A DNA stretch of 9,573 nt from GW2011-AR5 sp041645025 (GTDB taxonomy: Archaea > Aenigmatarchaeota > Aenigmatarchaeia > GW2011-AR5). Positions 6,750-9,573 of this stretch are shown here, piece by piece. A model generated the notes under the pieces. That model did not search any database. It had not been told where the DNA came from and saw nothing but the letters and a program-made list of their open reading frames with translations. The stretch's first letter is position 1. Each line of letters begins with the position of its first letter. A program made the position numbers and the translations under genes. The stretch spans positions 1 to 9,573 of the forward strand of contig JBAZQV010000036.1 in NCBI GenBank assembly GCA_041645025.1, written 5' to 3'.

Positions 6750-7682
6750 ATGCTTCGGAACGTAATTGTTAAAAATGCCGGCAAAAAAGGAAAAGGTGTT
6801 TTCGCTGCGAGAGATTTCAGGAAGGGCGATTTGATCATGCCCATCAAAGGGCGCCTGATAAAAGAAAAAACCGAGCATTCTATACAGGTAAGCCCTGTTT
6901 CCCACATTGATCCCGAGCCTCCTGCGAGATTCGCAAACCATTCTTGTGATCCGAATTCAGGCATTTGTATGAAAAAAGGCAGGCCGTGGCTGTGTGCTAT
7001 GAAGCGAATTGAGAACGGCGAAGAAATTACCTGGGATTATGCGATGAGTGAATATGATTTCAATTGCTTTATGTCATGCCGTTGCGGCAGCAAAACCTGC
7101 AGAAAATTGATATGCCCGTATTTGTTCTTGGATAAGAAAATGATAAGGCATTATAAAAATTTCGTCATGCCTTACCTGAAGAAAATGCCGATGAAAAATG
7201 CCGCAGTCATGATGGCTGGAAGGAAAGGACTCGGCGTATTCGCATGCCGCGATTTTAGTAAAGGCGATGTCGTTCTTTGTTATAAGAGAAGCAGGATATT
7301 CAAGGGCAGCGAAGTGCCGAAAGTCTGGAGAGGGAAATTCCGATATTTGGATAGGGTTGGAAAAGACAAGTACATGATTATGCAGCCCCCTGAAAGATAC
7401 ATCAATCATTCATGCGATCCGAACGTTTTCATCAAGAACAGGAAGATAGTTGCCATGAAGCCGATAAAGAGGTGCGACGAGGTGGTTTTTGACTATTCTA
7501 TAAACAGCGATTTTCCTGTTGCATTCAAGTGCAGGTGCGGCGCCGGGAACTGCAGGGGCGTATATTCTGTATCCTTCTTTAAACTAGACAGAAAACTACA
7601 GAAAAAGTACCTGCCATTTCTAGACACATGGTTCAAGAAATTGTACAGAAAGAAACTAGAGAAGCTGGCTAGAGGTAAATGA
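6750..7682 (+). CDS. Tandem double-SET-domain protein, probable lysine methyltransferase
   Basis: The 310-residue protein contains two complete small SET domains in a row. SET1 (about 4-119) has GKG (14-16), NHSCDPN (63-69), the catalytic-site DY (96-97) and a post-SET CxCx4C (C110, C112, C117). SET2 (about 151-270) has GLG (160-162), NHSCDPN (219-225), DY (248-249) and CxCx4C (C261, C263, C268). In the family these motifs bind SAM, and the NHSC Cys plus the three post-SET Cys bind zinc. Both copies keep every one, so both may be active or one may serve in substrate binding. A basic tail follows (about 280-310). The ATG at 6750 is preferred because it lies 27 bases from the TATA-like element; ATG 6744 is possible, and a TTG at 6726 falls inside the box. 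The target is unknown: chromatin proteins or the neighbouring secretion proteins are guesses. Confidence 0.85.
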   Translation: MLRNVIVKNAGKKGKGVFAARDFRKGDLIMPIKGRLIKEKTEHSIQVSPVSHIDPEPPARFANHSCDPNSGICMKKGRPWLCAMKRIENGEEITWDYAMSEYDFNCFMSCRCGSKTCRKLICPYLFLDKKMIRHYKNFVMPYLKKMPMKNAAVMMAGRKGLGVFACRDFSKGDVVLCYKRSRIFKGSEVPKVWRGKFRYLDRVGKDKYMIMQPPERYINHSCDPNVFIKNRKIVAMKPIKRCDEVVFDYSINSDFPVAFKCRCGAGNCRGVYSVSFFKLDRKLQKKYLPFLDTWFKKLYRKKLEKLARGK

Positions 7683-7686
7683 TGCT

Positions 7687-7721
7687 ATAAATCTTAAAAT
7701 ACACTCCCGCGCGTTATAGAA
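7687..7721 (+). repeat. Promoter-containing repeat, copy 1
   Basis: This 35-bp stretch matches 8654-8688 at 32 positions; the three differences are all G/A changes within the pentamer at 7709-7713. It contains the TATA-like CTTAAAATA (7693-7701) and begins 5 bases after the SET gene stop. Predicted initiation is near 7724, close to the TTG of the 56-codon gene. Confidence 0.8.
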
Positions 7722-7729
7722 TAAAGTGG

Positions 7730-7900
7730 TTGCCGCACGGATTTGAAGAAAAAGTTAAGGAAATATACATCGTCAAAGCTCTAAATCAAAAAGAACTTCA
7801 AAGGCGCAAAAGAGCGTTTATGTATTTGTGGAGACAGCTCTCTCCGAGAATAGAAAAAGAAGTCGGAATGTCCATTAAGGAGATGGATAAGCTTGCGTAG
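7730..7900 (+). CDS. 56-aa basic hypothetical protein with TTG start
   Basis: A frame open from 7691 to a TAG at 7898-7900 encodes, from TTG 7730, 56 residues beginning PHGFEEKVKEIY after the start. It is highly charged, mostly helical, with a basic patch (QRRKRAF) near residues 24-30, a WRQ motif at 34-36 and a C-terminal EVGMSIKEMDKLA. No ATG lies in the first half of the frame. The TTG is preferred because the promoter repeat upstream predicts initiation near 7724, and because TTGCC lines up with the ATGCC start of the gene behind the second repeat copy. An ATA at 7721 is a less likely start. No family is recognised. The basic helical character would allow RNA or DNA binding, which is speculation. 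It precedes vapBC on the same strand but vapBC has its own promoter. Confidence 0.5.
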   Translation: MPHGFEEKVKEIYIVKALNQKELQRRKRAFMYLWRQLSPRIEKEVGMSIKEMDKLA

Positions 7901-7930
7901 CGGCTTCGTGCCAGTCCGTGCCACCGAAAC

Positions 7931-7967
7931 ATATTTAAGGTATACTATAGTAATACTATTTTGGTGA
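7931..7967 (+). promoter_or_regulatory. vapBC promoter, operator-like palindromes and ribosome binding site
   Basis: A TATA-like ATATTTAAG (7931-7939) predicts initiation near 7961. Between them lie two overlapping palindromes, TACTATAGTA (7943-7952) and TAGTAATACTA (7948-7958), giving three alternating TACTA/TAGTA half-sites. Ribbon-helix-helix antitoxins typically autorepress by binding such repeated half-sites. GGTGA (7963-7967) lies 5 bases before the ATG at 7973 and supports that start. Confidence 0.5.
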
Positions 7968-7972
7968 CCAAT

Positions 7973-8170
7973 ATGGAGACGATACCTGCAAAGATTACGA
8001 GTAAGCTCGTGGCCGAGATGGACAGGCTTATTGAGGACGGCTGGTACGCAAACAGGTCTGAATTCATAAGAGACGCTATAAGGGATACTATAAAGAAAAA
8101 TAAGATAGAAAGGCTGGAAGAGGCCATAAAGGAAGATGTAGAATGGGGTCTTCATGGCAAGAATAGATAA
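7973..8170 (+). CDS. vapB: VapB-type ribbon-helix-helix antitoxin
   Basis: This 65-residue protein has a CopG/RHH DNA-binding domain at about residues 4-45: a beta strand (IPAKIT), helix SKLVAEMDRLIED, the turn GWYANRSEF and a second helix IRDAIRDTIKK. A charged C-terminal helix follows (about 46-65, ending VEWGLHGKNR) and would be the toxin-binding tail. The ATG at 7973 is chosen over TTG 7961 and GTG 7964 because GGTGA is correctly spaced before it. It overlaps the PIN toxin gene by 17 bases, the classic antitoxin-first arrangement. It probably neutralises VapC and, with it, represses the operon through the palindromes upstream. Confidence 0.85.
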   Translation: METIPAKITSKLVAEMDRLIEDGWYANRSEFIRDAIRDTIKKNKIERLEEAIKEDVEWGLHGKNR

Positions 8171-8657
8171 AGCGGTGTTTGACGCCGGCCCTCTTATTCA
8201 CCTTTCTCAGATAAGCGCGCTCGATGCCCTAAGACTGGTAAATAAGGCGATAATTCCGTATGGCGTATTTGAGGAAATAAAGTTTGATTCGCAAAATGTG
8301 CAGTTAAAGAAGCGATTAGAAAGGAATATAAAAATTATTTACATGTCAAAAGATTCAAATGACATGGCAAAAATATTGTCTGAAAAATATTCCCTAGGAC
8401 TCGGGGAATCGCAGGCTATTGTGCTTGCCAAGCAAGAAAATGTAAAACTCATATTCACAGATGATTTGGATGCAAGGACAGTAGCAAAATCCTTCGGTTT
8501 CGAGGTTCATGGGACAATAGGCCTTGTGCTAAGATCGTATAAAGAAAAATTTCTGGCAAAAAAACGCGCAATATCCATTGTCAGAGATCTTGAGGAGAAG
8601 TCTACATTATTTCTTACTAGTGATCTGGTAGAATACATTTTGAAGGAGATTAAATAA
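8154..8657 (+). CDS. vapC: VapC-type PIN-domain ribonuclease toxin (DUF3368-like)
   Basis: The 167-residue product has the PIN nuclease layout. Asp10 lies in the first strand (VFDAGPLIHL), Glu40/Glu41 in VFEEI, Glu85 in GLGESQAI and Asp103/Asp104 in FTDDLDART. These are the acidic residues expected to bind the metal. The AGPLIHLSQI start and the GLGESQAI segment resemble the DUF3368 branch of PIN proteins. Members of the family cleave RNA, often tRNA or rRNA; the target here is unknown. Its start overlaps the antitoxin gene by 17 bases, indicating coupled translation. All key acidic residues are present, so it is probably functional. The second copy of the promoter repeat starts within its stop region. 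Confidence 0.88.
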   Translation: MARIDKAVFDAGPLIHLSQISALDALRLVNKAIIPYGVFEEIKFDSQNVQLKKRLERNIKIIYMSKDSNDMAKILSEKYSLGLGESQAIVLAKQENVKLIFTDDLDARTVAKSFGFEVHGTIGLVLRSYKEKFLAKKRAISIVRDLEEKSTLFLTSDLVEYILKEIK

Positions 8658-8688
8658 ATCTTAAAATACACTCCCACACATTATAGAA
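8654..8688 (+). repeat. Promoter-containing repeat, copy 2
   Basis: It matches 7687-7721 at 32 of 35 positions. TATA-like CTTAAAATA (8660-8668) is centred 27 bases before ATG 8691, so the coiled-coil gene should be leaderless. The repeat overlaps the vapC stop codon. Confidence 0.8.
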
Positions 8689-8690
8689 GT

Positions 8691-9071
8691 ATGCCAGACC
8701 CGACGAATTATAACGTTATCATGCAGGAGCTTGTGCGCCGCAGCAACGAGGACACGCGCCGCCTTCGCTCCCTGGAACAGCGCCTTGACGCAATAGAGAA
8801 TCGGATTAATACTTTTGAAAGCACCACGCTTGAAAAAAACAAGAAGGCCAATACAAAGTTTGCCGAGCTGGATCTTTCCCTGAAAGGACTGGGAGATGAG
8901 ATTGCAAAGCTCACCGTCAGCATCGATAAGATAAACAAGCAGGTAAACAAATTCGCTCGCAAGCAGGACCTCAAGGAAATTGAGCGGATGTTAGATCTGA
9001 TAAGTCCGTTGAAGCAGGAATACGTTACCAAAGAGCAGCTTGAGGAAGAGCTAAGGACGACAAATAAATAA
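8691..9071 (+). CDS. 126-aa coiled-coil protein, function unknown
   Basis: The protein begins MPDPTNYNVIMQELVRRSNED and continues almost entirely as charged helix with heptad-like spacing of hydrophobic residues (LRSLEQRLDAIENRI; FAELDLSLKGLGDEIAKL; IDKINKQV) at about residues 15-85. A likely break follows around ISPLKQEYVTKEQLEEEL (about 103-120). No signal peptide or membrane helix is seen, so it should be cytoplasmic. No catalytic motif is visible. The C-terminal LISPLKQEYVTKEQ style loosely recalls archaellum-associated coiled-coil proteins (FlaC/D/E), but I would not assign it. It has its own leaderless promoter in the second repeat copy and stands alone as a transcription unit. Confidence 0.75.
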   Translation: MPDPTNYNVIMQELVRRSNEDTRRLRSLEQRLDAIENRINTFESTTLEKNKKANTKFAELDLSLKGLGDEIAKLTVSIDKINKQVNKFARKQDLKEIERMLDLISPLKQEYVTKEQLEEELRTTNK

Positions 9072-9111
9072 AAGAGTAAGATTATTTCTAATTAACGTAC
9101 GATATATTCAA

Positions 9112-9432
9112 TTAATGCCCGGGCATTTTACTTAAATATTGTAGAACCAATTCCTGAAATCTTTTATCTTTACCTTGCCAATCTGTATCTTCAGGGAAAC
9201 TATATCCATGAAATTGTGTTGACTTACCAAATTTTTGTCCAAAAAACTTTGCACCCATATAAGGTCTATAATCTAAGTGACCATCATGTAAATCTTCAAT
9301 ACCTCTTGTTCTCATAAATCTTTCATCTCTTGGAGTTACTCGTATATCAAATGATGTACAAAATGCTCTGTAAATCTCTACCAAATCTTCTACTGATACT
9401 TGATTTGGATGTAGAGGTAATTCAACTGGCAT
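9112..9432 (-). CDS. 106-aa hypothetical protein, aromatic-rich, unrecognised
   Basis: The frame from ATG 9432 encodes 106 residues without a signal peptide or membrane helix. The N-terminal half (VSVEDLVEIYRAFCTSFDIRV) looks like a small helical domain. The second half is rich in aromatic, Gly, His and Asp residues (EDLHDGHLDYRPYMGAKFFG, HGYSFPEDTDW) and ends in a short helix (RFQELVLQYLSKM). No family is recognised. A TATA-like TTTAAAAATA lies about 25 bases upstream, consistent with a leaderless mRNA and with this start. The codons are strongly AT-biased compared with the coiled-coil gene to its left, hinting at a different origin. The last codons sit in a 14-bp palindrome, and the gene converges on the coiled-coil gene. 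Confidence 0.6.
   Translation of the reverse strand: MPVELPLHPNQVSVEDLVEIYRAFCTSFDIRVTPRDERFMRTRGIEDLHDGHLDYRPYMGAKFFGQKFGKSTQFHGYSFPEDTDWQGKDKRFQELVLQYLSKMPGH
9114..9127. repeat. Perfect 14-bp palindrome at the convergent gene ends
   Basis: AATGCCCGGGCATT is an exact palindrome covering the last codons (MPGH) of the 106-aa gene in otherwise AT-rich DNA. With no loop it is unlikely to be a simple hairpin; a protein-binding or restriction-type site is as likely. Confidence 0.5.
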
Positions 9433-9452
9433 GAGATAAAGTAATTATCGCA

Positions 9453-9462
9453 TATTTTTAAA
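9453..9462 (-). promoter_or_regulatory. TATA-like box for the 106-aa gene
   Basis: Minus-strand TTTAAAAATA is centred about 25 bases before ATG 9432; no ribosome binding site lies between, so a leaderless transcript is likely. Confidence 0.45.
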
Positions 9463-9517
9463 AGACAGAAAAAAGCATGAGCGCTAGCGAGCCAAATTAG
9501 TAATATTCTTTTGACTG

Positions 9518-9550
9518 GTAGCTACTTTTCTTTCCAAGAAAAGGAGTTAC
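9518..9550. repeat. Imperfect 15-bp inverted repeat near the window end
   Basis: The arms 9518-9532 and 9536-9550 match at 13 of 15 positions around a 3-base loop; the inner 8 bp (CTTTTCTT/AAGAAAAG) are perfect. It lies just left of possible minus-strand stop codons (9547-9549, 9551-9553), so it may terminate a gene that enters from beyond the window. The rest of 9433-9573 shows only an 8-bp palindrome CGCTAGCG (9482-9489). Confidence 0.5.
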
Positions 9551-9573
9551 TCACATCTCTTCTTCATGTATGG

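Noticed and set aside
7781..8155. 124-codon minus-strand ORF opposite the small gene and vapB
   Set aside because: It overlaps a convincing RHH antitoxin on the other strand and its translation shows no recognisable domain.

Overview
The window looks archaeal. Six gene starts have an AT-rich TATA-like box about 24-27 bases upstream of the start codon and little or no leader. The two genes that do have a leader carry Shine-Dalgarno-like sequences. The main genes belong to archaeal families: a type II/IV secretion (pilus) ATPase with its polytopic FlaJ/TadC-like partner, and a VapBC pair with a ribbon-helix-helix antitoxin. Gene style and the small tightly packed ORFs suggest a DPANN-type lineage, but the sequence alone does not fix the taxon. 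TGA is used as an ordinary stop (small membrane protein, SET protein).

Layout. Bases 1-302 (minus) hold two tiny single-helix membrane proteins joined by an ATGA overlap, with their own TATA box and a strong ribosome binding site. Bases 303-603 have no gene but are dense in inverted repeats, including a 13-bp stem, a 9-bp hairpin, an 11-bp long-range helix and competing pairings: a candidate structured RNA or regulatory leader. Bases 604-2595 (minus) encode the 663-aa FlaJ/TadC-like membrane platform protein. Bases 2659-3287 (plus) are an SGNH/GDSL hydrolase broken by one in-frame TGA at a probable Trp position and one single-base deletion in an A run. Bases 3288-4055 (minus) encode an AT-rich SAM methyltransferase, and 4034-6697 (minus) the secretion ATPase. 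The ATPase P-loop is interrupted by a 147-residue mini-intein between the Lys and Ser of GxxxxGK-S.

A single near-palindromic TATA element at 6719-6727 sits 26-27 bases from the start codons of both the ATPase (minus) and a divergent protein made of two complete SET domains in tandem (6750-7682, plus). Next come a 56-codon hypothetical gene, a vapBC module with an operator-like palindrome, and a leaderless coiled-coil protein. A 35-bp promoter-containing repeat occurs twice (7687-7721 and 8654-8688), flanking the small gene plus vapBC. The window ends with an unrecognised 106-aa minus-strand gene and a 15-bp imperfect inverted repeat.

How the genes fit together: the ATPase, the FlaJ/TadC-like protein and perhaps the two pilin-like peptides are parts of an archaeal type IV pilus-like machine. 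In this locus they are separated by what looks like acquired or decaying material (methyltransferase, SGNH pseudogene). The right half is accessory: toxin-antitoxin, a tandem-SET enzyme and small orphan genes.
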